Shown: positions 47,782-59,351 of the stretch, piece by piece
Layout: the number at the start of each line of letters is the position of its first letter
How positions within the stretch are numbered: the stretch's first letter is position 1
NCBI GenBank assembly: GCA_026686845.1
Contig: JAIVEN010000024.1
Span: 5,319,501-5,383,500, forward strand
Direction: 5' to 3'
Source: Adenanthera pavonina
Lineage: Eukaryota > Streptophyta > Magnoliopsida > Fabales > Fabaceae
Length of the DNA: 64,000 bases
The notes under the pieces: generated by a model
Told to the model about the DNA's origin: nothing
Databases searched by the model: none
What the model saw: the letters and a program-made list of their open reading frames with translations, nothing else
Program-made: the position numbers and the translations under genes

Positions 47782-47790
47782 TATAAGAAA

Positions 47791-48080
47791 CTTATACTTT
47801 TAGTTACGTACCTGGATTGAAAAGAATAGAAATCAATATATGATTTAAAAATTTTTCAAGGTTTATATTTAAATCACACATCTTTTTCTCTTCCTATTTT
47901 CTTCCAAATTTTTTTTGTGGAATCCAAACACTTATATATACCCTTTGGTGCTTGGCACCATTATATTTGACTTGTTGACCTTGCCAATCTCATGGAATTT
48001 TGTCAAAAAGCTTCTGTTGAGGTTGTTGGGGGGTAATTAACACGCATATAAGGCAGAAATATTCTACAGGAAAGTTTTCT
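47791..48080. other. Intergenic stretch
   Basis: No gene or bounded repeat seen between the Mutator-like and Stowaway MITEs. Confidence 0.4.
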
Positions 48081-48082
48081 TA

Positions 48083-48337
48083 CTCCGTTGTCCCTTTTTT
48101 TCAAAACAATTGACATTTTCGAGTTGTACATGTAAATTAAAAGTAAATAACATAGTTGTTTGCAAAATATAAGTACATTTTACTATAATACTCTTATTTA
48201 AGAACATATAAACCACTTATTAATAATGTCATTATTAAATGTAAAATTATCAAAAGATAATTAATGTTGAAAATTATAAAGTGACAATTATTTAAACAAA
48301 TTTAAAATATTAATTATTTTGAAACAGAGAGAGAGGG
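48083..48337. mobile_element. Stowaway-like MITE
   Basis: A 255-bp segment with left end CTCCGTTGTCCCTTTTTTTC and right end (reverse-complemented) CCCTCTCTCTCTGTTTCAAA. Internal inverted homology includes CAATTGACATTTT versus AATAATTGTCACTTT. TA flanks both ends (48081-48082, 48338-48339). Confidence 0.7.
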
Positions 48338-48339
48338 TA

Positions 48340-48725
48340 CTGTATAATTTAATCTTTCCACAGCTTTTGATAGGAGCTTAGAATCTTGAATCTGTTTATA
48401 GGGATTTTACATCTCATTTAATTTCTTATAATGTACCGCTTTTATATTTCTGCATGATAAATTCGATAGTTCTCTTAATATATTGAAAAATTTTCAGACA
48501 CATGGAGGCCTCTTTTTCCTGTTTTGTTTGATTTAGATGTTTGGCTTCAATAAAATTCATATGGTAATCATGATTAAATTTCAGGACGTTAATTTGTTGT
48601 CACAGTAAGGCAATTAGCACTTTATTAAATACATACATATATGAACCAAATTAATTTACCAAAGAAATGTTTGTAGGTAATCTATTTTTTCTATATGATT
48701 GATTTCAGAAAGGGAACATATTTAA
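48340..48725. other. Intergenic stretch before the Helitron end
   Basis: AT-rich, no gene or bounded repeat that I can support. Confidence 0.4.
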
Positions 48726-48737
48726 CTAGTATGTGCC

Positions 48738-48752
48738 CCGTACGATGCACGG
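48738..48752 (-). other. Helitron 3' terminal hairpin
   Basis: CCGTGCATCGTACGG can fold with CCGT/ACGG pairing. It precedes CTAG by eight bases on the minus strand, the standard termination signal of rolling-circle Helitrons. Confidence 0.75.
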
Positions 48753-48894
48753 ATCAATAAAACTATCTACATTTTTAGATATGTTTAATGATAAAATCAT
48801 ATATATATATAATTGAAGAATAAAATAACGTTATAAAGTATTTAATGTATTAATAATAAGTGACTATAAAGAAAATAATAATGCAAAACTATCA

Positions 48895-50295
48895 ATTAAA
48901 ATTATTAAACACTATTTTATACACAATATTTGAAGTTGTGTCACTTAAATTGCCAATCTTATCTAAAATCATTATCTTCAATCCAATTTTAGATCGTACA
49001 CACAATTCAACAACATAGAGTTGTTTGTGTATAAATACAGGTTTTAGTAAGTATAAACTCATGCTGCATAAACTTTGCCCCTAACTTTTGTTTATGGTCA
49101 TAGCAAAAGCTAACATTACAAGAAATTACCGCCTTTTCATACTAAATAGTAGTCTTAAATATGATGGAATCATGAATATTCTGAGTATACAAACTTTCAA
49201 CCATTCATGCATTTGATCCAGACATAACTTTAACTTGAAATATATACTTGCTAGATTGTGTAACAATGAGATGAGTGTTATTACAAAAATCCAATGATTT
49301 GTCAATATTCCTTATGAAAATAATAGGTGCTCCAACATTTAACCTAATTTCATGATTTAGTCTAATATGGAAATTGAATTCAACAATTTAGTAAAATAAA
49401 GATTATTAACAAAATTCATATTGTCATTTTCCTTTAATATACTATTAAAATCATAGTATACTATATCTTCATCTGGTGATAAAAATAATATGTATTCATT
49501 AACATTATCAAACGGACAAAGTGTAGACTAATATAGCTCTATCTCATAAATAAGATGAAATATTTAATTTTTCATTGAGATTTAAATGTGGTCCCTACAA
49601 GTGATATGATATGATCGTTTGAGATGTTCAATAAAAAATCATAAGGAATCTTAATATCAGTGATCATATTATTAGGATTAGTAATTATTCTATCACCTAT
49701 AGAAAGAATCCTGTGAGCAAACTCTTGTATTTCTTTATTGATATAAGATGAATTTATTAGAAAGAATCTTATATTTCTTGTAAGAATGGGGAATTTACAT
49801 TGATTACAGGCATAAGATAAATTAATAGTAGCAAAAACTATATCTTTCTAAGTCATTCTTGGTATTATAAGTAGAATTTGTCTAAAATTTTCACAAAATA
49901 CAACTACTTTACCTTCAAAAGGAAGATTCATAGCTGAAGAATTGGATAGTTTTAAAATATATCTAAGGCTCTGATTGTGAGCCTCAAAGCTAAATTTGTT
50001 GGCAATAGGTGTTTGATGACATATAATTAATGAAGTATGAATTAACAGCTTAGCAAGATGACTACACTGCTTTATATTGCATATAGTATCTTCATGAACA
50101 TCAAGAAATATGTAGAATTGTGAATGCACAGTTCTTCCACTTGGTAATAATAAAGAAGTAATGTCATTTGATGCTACATTAAGAACAATTTTGTCTTTGG
50201 ATCTAAAAGAGGTTGAAAGAGTATTTCATACATATGTTTTACCAGTGACTCCATATCTATAAACAAAAAATACTCCTCCTTTGCCAGATATATAT
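48895..50295 (-). pseudogene. Helitron PIF1-like helicase remnant
   Basis: Going down the minus strand, FFVYRYGVTGKTYV (about 50270-50230) is the Walker A region with GxTGKT kept but a stop just after it. FRSKDKIVLNVASNDITSLLL follows, then an open segment (50129-49848) with HSQFYIFLDVHEDTICNIKQ, LAKLLIHTSLII (where the next residues, normally Asp-Glu-Ala-Pro, read CHQTP), ANKFSFEAHNQSLRYIL and GKVVVFCENFRQILLIIP. Further down come EIRLNVGAPIIFIRNIDKS, NTHLIVTQ and KVMSGSN (about 49370-49200), and the end GLKIMILDKIGNL to FNNF (about 48985-48895). The order and motifs match the helicase half of plant Helitron Rep-Hel proteins. Loss of the Walker B acidic pair plus many stops means it is inactive. 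I did not find a Rep (HUH) domain upstream. Confidence 0.85.
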
Positions 50296-51847
50296 AATAG
50301 GAAAGTATAAAAATTTTTATACATCCCCTAAAGTGTATGTCAAATAACTATACACAATCTAACATTATATAATAATGGTATAAACCAAATACATGAATTA
50401 TATGAAAAAATATAAAAAAAATCTCTAATGAATATTTGAGAGCAATATTCTATTAAACAAATGTCCTCAACTCATTTAGTATATATGAATTTGGATGAAA
50501 TCTTTCAATCTGAATAACAATAGCTATCGATCATGCATAAAATAGGTTGTAGAATTAGTTGGAAATATCCTCCATATTAGAATGTAAGCTACATTTTTTT
50601 CAAATCCTCTTTTCTACAATTTTATTAGAGATCATATTGATCTTCTAGTAATGTTTTGCAAAACATTTACACAGTGTTTATTTTCAAGAACCATATTCAA
50701 AATTTAAATATATATATATATATATGTATAAGAAAGAAACTTTAATAATAGAAGAATGAACTTGTCAGAAGATTAAACAATATAATTTCAAATATGTAAA
50801 TATTATGCAATGATAAATCAAATATACATATACAGATATATGTGTGTATGTAGATAAAAATCATAAAAAATAAATAGAAAATGGATATTAAAAATCATTA
50901 GAGTTGGGTTACATAAAAAGTTAGACGATTATTGTTAAACAAATTAAAATAATCTGATTATAATTCATTTATAAGAAATTAGATGACCAACCTTACAATT
51001 GCAGATAATCTGATTGTAGTCAGTAACTAAATGCATATAGAAGAAACATTAATAACAGAGTAAATTAAACACATTAAAAGATGACTTTCCCAACACGATG
51101 TAGGAAGAATTACAATAAATGAAAAAAGGTCAATTAAATATGATGAAAGACAACCACACTAGTTCATTTTAAATTGATACAATTATTTATAAAATAGAAA
51201 GATAACATATCAGTTTTAATATTAATTCAATGATAAATCAGTAAATATCAAATAGAATATTGTAGATAGATAAAACATTATTTTACATATGTAAATCCTT
51301 TAAAATTCTTAAATTAAATCATTTACAAATAATAATGAAAAACTTTTTTAATTGAAATATAATTATTAATTAAATTTAACAAATGGTTTAATATATATAT
51401 ATATACATGTATATAAATTAACTGGATAATAATATAATTTAAATTTAAATTTAAATAATAGCATAAATATCATGAATAGGTCAAAGATAATAATATATTA
51501 TCTTTTAAGATTTTATGCATTTTTTATTTATGATTTTAAATATATTATCTTTTTATATTTTCTATATTTTATATTTTACTTAGTTTAAAATTAATTGATT
51601 TTTCTATTTTGATTGAAATATATTTTTTATGATACATTTGTAAATGTATTTATAGACAAAAATTCATGATTCAATTAATAAAAATAATTTAATTTTGATT
51701 GCAATCATGTACTATCATAATAGCCTCTTATAAAGGGCATTTTTGGATAAAAATAAATCACTCACAACTAATTTAAAAATTGTAAATTTAGTATATAATC
51801 ATGTAAAATATTTGAAAATTAAGAAAAAAATAGTCATAATTTATTAT
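50296..51847. other. Decayed Helitron interior
   Basis: Very AT-rich sequence upstream of the helicase on the minus strand, where the Rep nuclease would be expected. No HUH motif or other coding signal was recognised. Confidence 0.4.
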
Positions 51848-53497
51848 TGTTGAATCAAGTATTTTGATGATTCCAAACCCACCTTCAAAAACTTGAAATA
51901 AAAATATCAAAGGTGCATAAAAGGGTTCAAGTGAAGGAATTCTAGAAAAAATCAGTGCAAGAATAGATGTAAAATATTTAGTAATGTTTTAATTTGAGTA
52001 AAAGATTTTGATTTGGTGAAAAGATGTTTTAAAACCTTGATTCTATGTTAATTCATGGAATATTTGAAAAACACCCACCAACAGACGAAGTTTGAAAGGT
52101 TTATACTGATCTGTTGTTTTGAAAATTCAAACTTTGGCTTTGGAAATTCGAATTTCGTATTGAAAATGAACAAGTCTGAAAAGAGCCTTTCTTGACAGAC
52201 GAATTTTGACTTGAGAAATTCGAATTTTGATACGTGTCTGAAAAGAGTTTTCTCTGACAGACAAACTTTGGCTTTTGAAAATTTGAATTTCAGATAAAAT
52301 GTAACTTATGAAAATTGAAAAATTTATCTGAGAATATGTCAAAGTTCATCTGAAAACAAGTTTAAAAAGAGCTTTAAAATTGCTCACTTACAGACAAACT
52401 TTGAATTTGAAAAATTCGAATTTCAGACACAAAACTTGTGAGTCTGTTGTGTTGATATGTTGACATACGAATGACAAAATTCAGAAATTTGAACTTCAAA
52501 ATAAGTCTGAAAAGAGGTCTCTCTGACAGACGAATTTTGCCTTTTGAAAATTCGAATTTTGAATTGATGAACTATTGTGCCTCATTGAACCAGTTACTAA
52601 CAGACGAATTTTGGGGTTCCAAAATTCGAATTTCGAAGGCACTGTAGCAAATTGAAATTACTGTTCACACTTAACAGAACGACTTTAAACATGAAAATTC
52701 ATATGTTCCAACATAGAATCATTTTCTAAAGATGAAAATTTGAATTTTGCTTCATAACAGACGAACTTCAGGAGTTCAACGTTGAAGGCTGTAGCTTTCG
52801 ATTTTTGCGAAATTCGTCCGTTGACTAATTAAAATTTGAACTTTGAGTGTTAGAAATATTAAATGCGATTGATGAACGGATAGTTTCTCAGTGTAATCGT
52901 TGAGTAACGTCTCTACCGGCTAGATTTTGCCTCTAACGTATAGTTGAGGCAGAAATCTATAAATAGAACTTTATTTGAATATGTGGGTAACAAAAATTAC
53001 TTTGTACATACTGAAACTCTATCAAATCATCTATTCAAAGTCTCTTACTTTCACATACTTCAAACTTTGTACTCCAACCTTCATATTCACTCTGATTAAG
53101 AGAGTTTATTTGTTGTACACAATCTTATCTTCATTTGGAAGAAAGATTTTCTTGTGAGGGGATATCACAAGGGATTAGGGTAGCAAAGAGTGAAAGTGTG
53201 AGCTCTAGAAACAGAGCATCAACTTTATACTGAGGCATTTGCAAGAAGCCCACTGAATTCTTGCAGAATAGTGAAAAATCTCAAGTGGTGACTTGGGGAC
53301 TGGATGTAGGTCAAGTTGAGAAACCGAACCAGGATAAATATCTGAGTCTTTTCTTTCCTACTGCTATTTTTATTGGTTATTCATGTATACTTTGTTTTAC
53401 CATCACACTTTGCTTTCTTCACTTTCTTGACATTTTGCAGAAAAATTTTTAATCTTCCAAATTCACCCCCCCTCTTGGGAAGCCAGTTTATCTAACA
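51848..53497 (+). mobile_element. Solo LTR, copia type, nested in the Helitron
   Basis: The 1650-bp unit begins TGTTGAATCAAGTATTTTGA and ends ACCCCCCCTCTTGGGAAGCC...CTAACA, as in plant SIRE-type copia LTRs. It is flanked by ATTAT on both sides (51843-51847 and 53498-53502). A TATA-like CTATAAATAGA lies at about 52957-52967. No internal coding region or second LTR is present, so it probably arose by LTR-LTR recombination. Its first third carries the repeated motif described separately. Confidence 0.85.
52082..52640. repeat. Repeated CAGACGAA...TTCGAATTT motif in solo LTR
   Basis: About seven copies of a unit beginning ACAGACGAANTTTG and ending GAAAATTCGAATTT recur at irregular spacing (starts near 52082, 52195, 52257, 52390, 52525 and 52600). 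Each unit contains the near-palindrome AAATTCGAATTT and many are preceded by GTCTGAAAAGAG. They look like an amplified enhancer-like block in U3. Confidence 0.65.
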
Positions 53498-53502
53498 ATT
53501 AT

Positions 53503-55550
53503 CTCACGGTTCAATTAAAAATATATTGATTTTATTATTATTATTTTTTTGCTAGCTTGATTTTATTATCTATAATAGAGACAATATTCATTAAAGTTAC
53601 TTTTTCAAACTGTAAATTCGCATATCTTAATTCTTATTTGGAGATAATAATAAATAACAAATAAATAATATAACAATATCAAATTTAAGATAGGTGATCA
53701 TTAATTTATACAAACCTAATAAATTAATTGGAAACCTCAATCAATATTGAAAGTGGTTGAAAAAAAATAACACATAAGCCTTAAAATTCAGAATTTTTTT
53801 CTAAAGGACTGACGTGGTAGCATGGGTTTCTAACTTTTGGTTATATTTTTTTTATATATAATATGTTGCATAAGTAATATTCAAATGAAAAAAATCTTAT
53901 AAAATATCTGTAGGAGCTAAATTGTGTTATTTATAAAAAATTGTTTAAAAAATTATAAAGAGTTTCTTTAATAATTATAATTTTTTTTAAGATGTATGAA
54001 TAAAATCAAATCAAAATAAATAAAAAATATATTATACAATCATGAATAGCAATCAATCTATATCAAATCATGTTTTTTTAAATTATAGATTTTAATTGAA
54101 GTTACAGATTTTGTTTTCCTTGATTTTTATTTAGTTTGAAATGATAATTTAATTATATGGATTCTTAAATTTTAAAATTTTAACTCAAATTATCAGAGAT
54201 TAAATAATCAATCTTTACCCTTAACACTTAGGATACTACACAAAAAAAATCTATTCACATAATTGATTTTTATGATTTAAGATTGATTTGTATCAATTTA
54301 CTTATGTATCTAATATTTGATATGAAAAAATATTCATTAGAAACATCATAATCTATAAGATTGAATTAAGTTGAAATTTAAAATTACATTAAATGTAAAT
54401 TAATTTGTTAAAGATAGTTTCATTTTAATATATTTTTTCAAATATAATTAAAAAAATTAAATCACTTAATTACCAAACAAAATTAATGGTCATTAGTTGT
54501 GTGTTTTATTCAAATTTATCAAATAATTATTGATTTAAAATTCCATTTAAATTGCTATAAAAATTTTCATTTAAATTATTAAGTCAATTTTAACTAAAAT
54601 TCTTATTAATTTGATTAGTTTGACAATTGTGCAATTTAATATCGATTTAAAAATTTATATTAATTAGGAAATTTGTTGAATTATATGATTTAATGTTGAT
54701 TAAGATTAGAGTAATTTATTATAGTTTTCATATATAATTTTTTGACTAAATAAATTATCCAATCTATTATATATACAAAATCAATAAATTAAACACATCA
54801 TTGATAAAAATTTATTATATTGTATTAATTATATAATTTATTAATTGAAAATTTTGAGTTGCTTAACTTGAAAATTAGTAGTTAACCATCTTAACTCCCA
54901 TTTATCTTAATGACATGTTGATATGAAGGTAAAAAATAATAATAATCATAACCCATTAATCTATTTCTACTAATTTGTTGTCACAAAATCTGCTAATATC
55001 ATCTATTAAAAGAATAATATTATTATTGACTGATTAAGAGATATTTATGATAACTAAATTTCTACCATATCTCAATAATTCTTTCTATTTAAAATTCTAT
55101 AGTAACAAAAAATTAATAATTATATAAAAAATAAAACCAAAAGTTATCTTGATTCAGCCATATATAATTAATCTTATTATTTTAATGATTGAACGTATCT
55201 AAATAAAAATATTAATAAAGAAACTCAAAAGATCCGTGTATTTCATATCTTGCAAATTCTATCATTTAAATATTCATCATATAAAAAAAAAACTTAGCGA
55301 TTTTTATATAATAGATATATACTACCAAGAAATTTACAATATTATATATAATATTAAATAATAAAAAAACTACTTTTATATATTAAATTTAGGAATATTT
55401 TTATAACAAACTTTTCAGATTCTTGAAGAATCTCAATTATTTAAAATTAATATTTTTTATTTTATCACTTAAATGATTATAGTATAATTAAACATTCAAA
55501 TGATACGTTTAATAAAAAACAAATGAATATATAAAAAGAAGATATATATA
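53503..55550. other. AT-rich stretch between Helitron and RPA1-like pseudogene
   Basis: No intact gene. A segment at 53622-53690 resembles repeats at 56655-56712 and 56768-56826. A candidate Helitron 5' subterminal region lies at 53808-53870. The rest is extremely AT-rich and unassigned. Confidence 0.4.
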
Positions 55551-55554
55551 GTTA

Positions 55555-56300
55555 ATTATTAATAATAAAATAAAAAGATACATTTCAATAATAACTTTAA
55601 ACACATACTCATTATCTTCAATCATTATCTCCACTTTCTTTTGTTGCTTACTATCCTTCATGGGCTACTCAATCCCTCTAATCCTACTTAACTTGCCAAT
55701 GACATCTATAACAAATTAGTTAGTGATAAATGAATTTATACATATCACAAACTAAAATGTAAAATTAAATATAATTAAAATTATTCATACTAACTTAGAA
55801 ACGATCATTTGAATTCCTTGATATGATTTCATTAAAAGAAGTAAACAAAAAACCATATGGATGTATATCTCTATTATCAACCTGTAATTCCACATAAGTT
55901 GAATATTAGAAATGTAATTTGAATTCATGGTTAGTGGCGCAGTATGAACCGGTATTATTTCTAACACAAAATGTCTTTATAATGTATATTTTGCCCTCCT
56001 TCAATATATCCTTAAACTTGAAGAAGAACACTTATTGATCATTCCATAAATATGATCATCCTAATTTAACATAAAAAATGAAAAAAGATAGAGACAATAA
56101 TATAACCACTATATGACAATATATATATATATATATTATACATTAAAAATATACATCAGCATCTTGTAAAACTAACTCAGTTGAGTTATAATTATTTGGT
56201 GAATGATGTGAGGGTATCTTCCATAACCGTATAACCTTAACTTTAATTCGTCAATCATGTTTCAGAAAATTGATAGTCTCATAGCATCATAAGACACCTC
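55555..56300 (-). pseudogene. RPA1-like (replication factor A, OB-fold) remnant
   Basis: On the minus strand, exon-like pieces encode RIKVKVIRLWKIPSHHSP and NSTELVLQDAD (about 56240-56155, ending at a GAT/GTATAT donor). After an acceptor before 56060 comes HIYGMINKC, then frame-shifted FKDILKEGKIYIIKTF and YCATNHEFKLHF (about 56015-55915). DIHPYGFLFTSFNEIIS follows (about 55885-55830), then IDVIGKLSRIRGIE (about 55710-55665) and VEIMIEDNEYVFKV (about 55635-55595). This order matches the N-terminal OB folds (DUF223-type) of plant replication protein A large-subunit paralogues, which often ride in Helitrons. A frameshift, internal stops (for example TGA where Trp is expected before RIKVKV) and decayed splice sites indicate a pseudogene. 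It lies upstream of the Helitron helicase on the same strand. Confidence 0.7.
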
Positions 56301-57070
56301 ACTAACATTCCTCAACATGAAGAAACAATGAAAAAAAATTATGGCAACAACTACTTGAGGTAAGATGAAAATTGTGGTATGGAGTCAAATAAGAATGTTG
56401 ATTTTATAGAAAAAAATACCACATCACAACAATAAAAAAAAGAATCAATTTCGATTTCAATCATATCATAATAACATTTCCCAAATATCACTCAACAAAC
56501 AAAAATAACTTAAAAACAAATAATTTAACCATTATATATTATAAATAAAACAAACAATAGGATAAAACATAAAAAATAAATATAATACATTCATAAATAA
56601 ATATATGTCAATTAAAAGAAGAAAATATTGTCATAACAATTTCTAAATCACATATCTTAATTGCTCTTAGGATATAATAATAAATAACTAACAATATAAC
56701 CTCACAAATTGATTTATGAATGAATATAAATTATTGATTTATAATAATATCTAAAAATATAAATCCCGATATCTTAAGTGCTCTTAAGATATAATAGTAA
56801 ATAACTAATATAAAATCTCAAAAATAATAACTCAAATTTTACTAATTTTTTTCAAAATGCTAACATGGAAACTCGAGGTTCTAGCTTTTGATTCTACTTT
56901 TATATATATAATATATATATTATGAAACTAGATGTTTTCTTTCTTAATTAACATCATTGTTTTTTTTAAGCCAAAACTGACATCATTGTTGAAAGAAATT
57001 TTTCTTGGAAAAACATGACATGTTACACATTACTTGTCTTACTAATAATGATTTATATATTACTTTTTCT
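56301..57070. other. AT-rich stretch with Helitron-5'-like repeats
   Basis: Contains two direct repeats of about 58 bp (56655-56712 and 56768-56826, sharing ATATCTTAA.TGCTCTTA and GATATAATA.TAAATAACTAA). It also contains a segment (56855-56925, minus strand) similar to the candidate Helitron 5' region at 53808-53870. No intact gene. Confidence 0.45.
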
Positions 57071-57078
57071 GTTACAGC

Positions 57079-57610
57079 TAGTACTGGGAATCGGGCTGGC
57101 CCGGCCCATATGGGCCAGCCCGTCATGGGCCGGGCCTAATATAGGCTGGGGCTAAAAGCCCATTTATCAGATGTGCTGTATTTTTTTAAGCCCAGCCCAT
57201 ATTCAACGGGCTACGGGCTAGCCCGTAGGCCCATATTTTTTTTTATTTTTTTAATTTTTAATCTAATTTAACATTTACAAAATAATATAAACTTTTTTTT
57301 TTCATATACATAATTATTTAAATCAAGACAACTAAAATTAACTATATATTAATTATTAACATCATCATTTATCATTACTATTAAAATCATTAGTCAAGAA
57401 AAATATTTAAAAAATACAAAAAAAAAAGAAAATGGACTAAATGGGCCGGCCCACGGCCCATGCGGGCCAGCCCATTTTTTAACCGGCCCAAATGGGCTCG
57501 GGCTCAAAAGCCCGTTTCTTATAAAAGTTCCTAAATTTCTAGCCCAGCCCATCATTTTCTTCGGGCTAAATGGGCTAGCCCATCGGGCTTGACCCATATT
57601 CCCAGCTCTA
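57079..57610. mobile_element. Non-autonomous hAT element with GGGCC-rich ends
   Basis: The 532-bp element starts TAGTACTGGGAATCGGGC and ends, reverse-complemented, TAGAGCTGGGAATATGGG. It is flanked by a perfect 8-bp duplication GTTACAGC (57071-57078 and 57611-57618). Both arms are dense in GGCCCGGCCC/GGGCCAGCCC palindromes and the middle (57230-57430) is AT-rich. Open frames through the GC-rich arms are rich in Trp/Gly/Pro and are not genes. Confidence 0.9.
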
Positions 57611-57618
57611 GTTACAGC

Positions 57619-58396
57619 TTGAGCAAAAGACAATTTTTTGATAGCAGTTGTAGTACTTTGCAAGGATCATATATTAAGAGTTATTTGGCCCTAAGTGTAT
57701 AACATTTGTTTTTTTTTTCTTTTTCATGAAGAAATCTATCTGTTTCTAAATATAAGGTGTTTATTTTGATCATAAATATAAGATACTTTCCAGGCAATAT
57801 TTATCATGCGTTACTAAAATATACATTTATTTAATTCATGAGAAAGAAAGATAAAAAAAATTAAATAAGGATAATTTTATAAAGATATAGTAATTTTTGA
57901 AAAAATTGAGGTGGTTAACTCTCCTCCATAATTTATGTAATTTAGTTAAAAAGTTTTTATCATATGAAATAAATGGAGTATATAATGTATGGTTACACCT
58001 TTCAAACACTTGCACTCAAGTTTTTGTTACTGTATCACGCTATGAATTTGATGAAAAAACAAAAAATAAAACTTTTGATAAAGTTAACTGTTTCAATTTT
58101 CTATTATAAGAAAGTTTTAACCATCCTACACATTAAGAAAATGTTAAAAGTAGCTAAATATATTGAACTTTATAAAATTTATCAAAATTTTTTAATATTA
58201 TTTTTATTAAATTATATCTTATCTTAGTTATATTTTTCATAATCTCTACTCAATCTTCATTATAATTGTTTAATGGAAGACAAATATAAAAATAAATATT
58301 TAATACTCATAAATATATTATAATTTGCATATTTAAATACTTCTAAAATATGACTTAAAATAGGAAAGAGATTAATTATGAAAAAGCTTTTAATAA
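57619..58396. other. AT-rich stretch, possible decayed MITE
   Basis: TCTGTTTCTAAATATAAGGTG near 57740 resembles Stowaway ends of the TTTCTAAATATAAG type. A weakly related inverted segment lies near 58370, but no clear duplication exists. No gene. Confidence 0.35.
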
Positions 58397-58681
58397 CTTA
58401 ACTCCACTAGTCCTATTTATAATGCAAAATTTTGAAGTAGATTTTGATATTTTATAAAAGGTATTTTAGAAGTTTAATAAAATATTAATGATTTTTCTTA
58501 AATTTAGTTTTTACATAAATACTCTTTATCAGCTTTTAGAAGTTCATCATGCAAGAAAAAATTTGGAAATTTAAGTTAATTTTTAGGAAATTCAATAACA
58601 TTAACTAATTTTAATTAACTTCCTTAATTTCTATTAAATTAGTTAAAATTATCTTATAAATAGGATAAAAGTGGAGTTGAG
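58397..58681. mobile_element. Stowaway-like MITE candidate
   Basis: CTTAACTCCACTAGTCCTAT (followed by TTATAA) at the left and, reverse-complemented, CTCAACTCCACTTTTATCCT (followed by ATTTATAA) at the right are inverted repeats about 285 bp apart. TA lies at both edges with one intervening base on the left. Non-coding. Confidence 0.5.
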
Positions 58682-59351
58682 TATATTTTTTAGATTTAAT
58701 TTACTGTAACGTCATCATATCTCGTATATTCCACGGGTGCAACGAACCAATTCTTAAACTTTGGTGAAAAAAACAAAATCCAAAACATTACAAAATTACT
58801 ATTACTATTAGTTAGAGCATGTTTGATATAAAAAATAATTAAGAGAAGGCTATAATTATTTATTTTGTAAAGTTGTCAAAAACATACAAATTTTTTCAGT
58901 AAATATTTTAATTTTTTAATAAATACTTATACTTTAAATAATTAATTATATAATAAATTAATTTTTTCTACTTATAATAATAACTTATTTTAATTTTTTT
59001 ATTATCTATCAAATAATCATTTAGTCCCTCTAAATCTAAACATATTTTTTTCTTAAAAATATTTATAATTTTAAAATATCTAAATATAAATTATTTTTTA
59101 CTTAATTACTTATCATTATAATTAATTATGGTATTTATCCTTCTAATAAATTATGAATAAGCTAATGCAAAAACATACTGGGTGTTAGTGACACATAATG
59201 ACGCCCACCAGCCACATGGAAATCCTCTTGCGACTCCCTCTTCGGAGGTAATCTGCTCACTCCTTCGGCGTTCTCTCTCAACCTCCGACTCTGTCTACCT
59301 CATCCCCTCCAATACTGAGAAGCAATCTCACTGCCCTTTTGATTCCACTGT
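58682..59351. promoter_or_regulatory. Upstream region of the Tic22-like gene
   Basis: Composition changes from very AT-rich (to about 59170) to a mixed, CT-rich leader (59190-59351), which probably holds the transcription start. No specific box could be placed. Another frame open from 59182 overlaps exon 1 and is a shadow. Confidence 0.4.

Larger units (their letters stand above)
48726..53870 (-). mobile_element. Degraded Helitron, 3' end defined, 5' end uncertain
   Basis: On the minus strand the 3' end shows the hairpin CCGTGCATCGTACGG (48752-48738), eight bases, then CTAG (48729-48726) followed by T. This is the Helitron terminus with the usual CTRR end. A PIF1-type helicase pseudogene lies just inside, in the correct orientation. 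A 5'-end-like segment on the same strand (about 53870-53808, containing AACCAAAAGTTAGAAACCCATG) is taken as the other boundary. A similar segment at about 56925-56855 could instead be the true 5' end, which would place the RPA1-like pseudogene inside the same element. A 1650-bp solo LTR is nested within. Confidence 0.65.

Noticed and set aside
53560..53581. TCTCTATTATAG on the minus strand as the Helitron 5' end
   Set aside because: It resembles a Helitron start, but the preceding base is G where Helitrons insert after A. The segment near 53808-53870 matches a second copy better.
57728..58375. A further MITE between the hAT element and 58397
   Set aside because: The inverted similarity of the ends is weak and no duplication was found.
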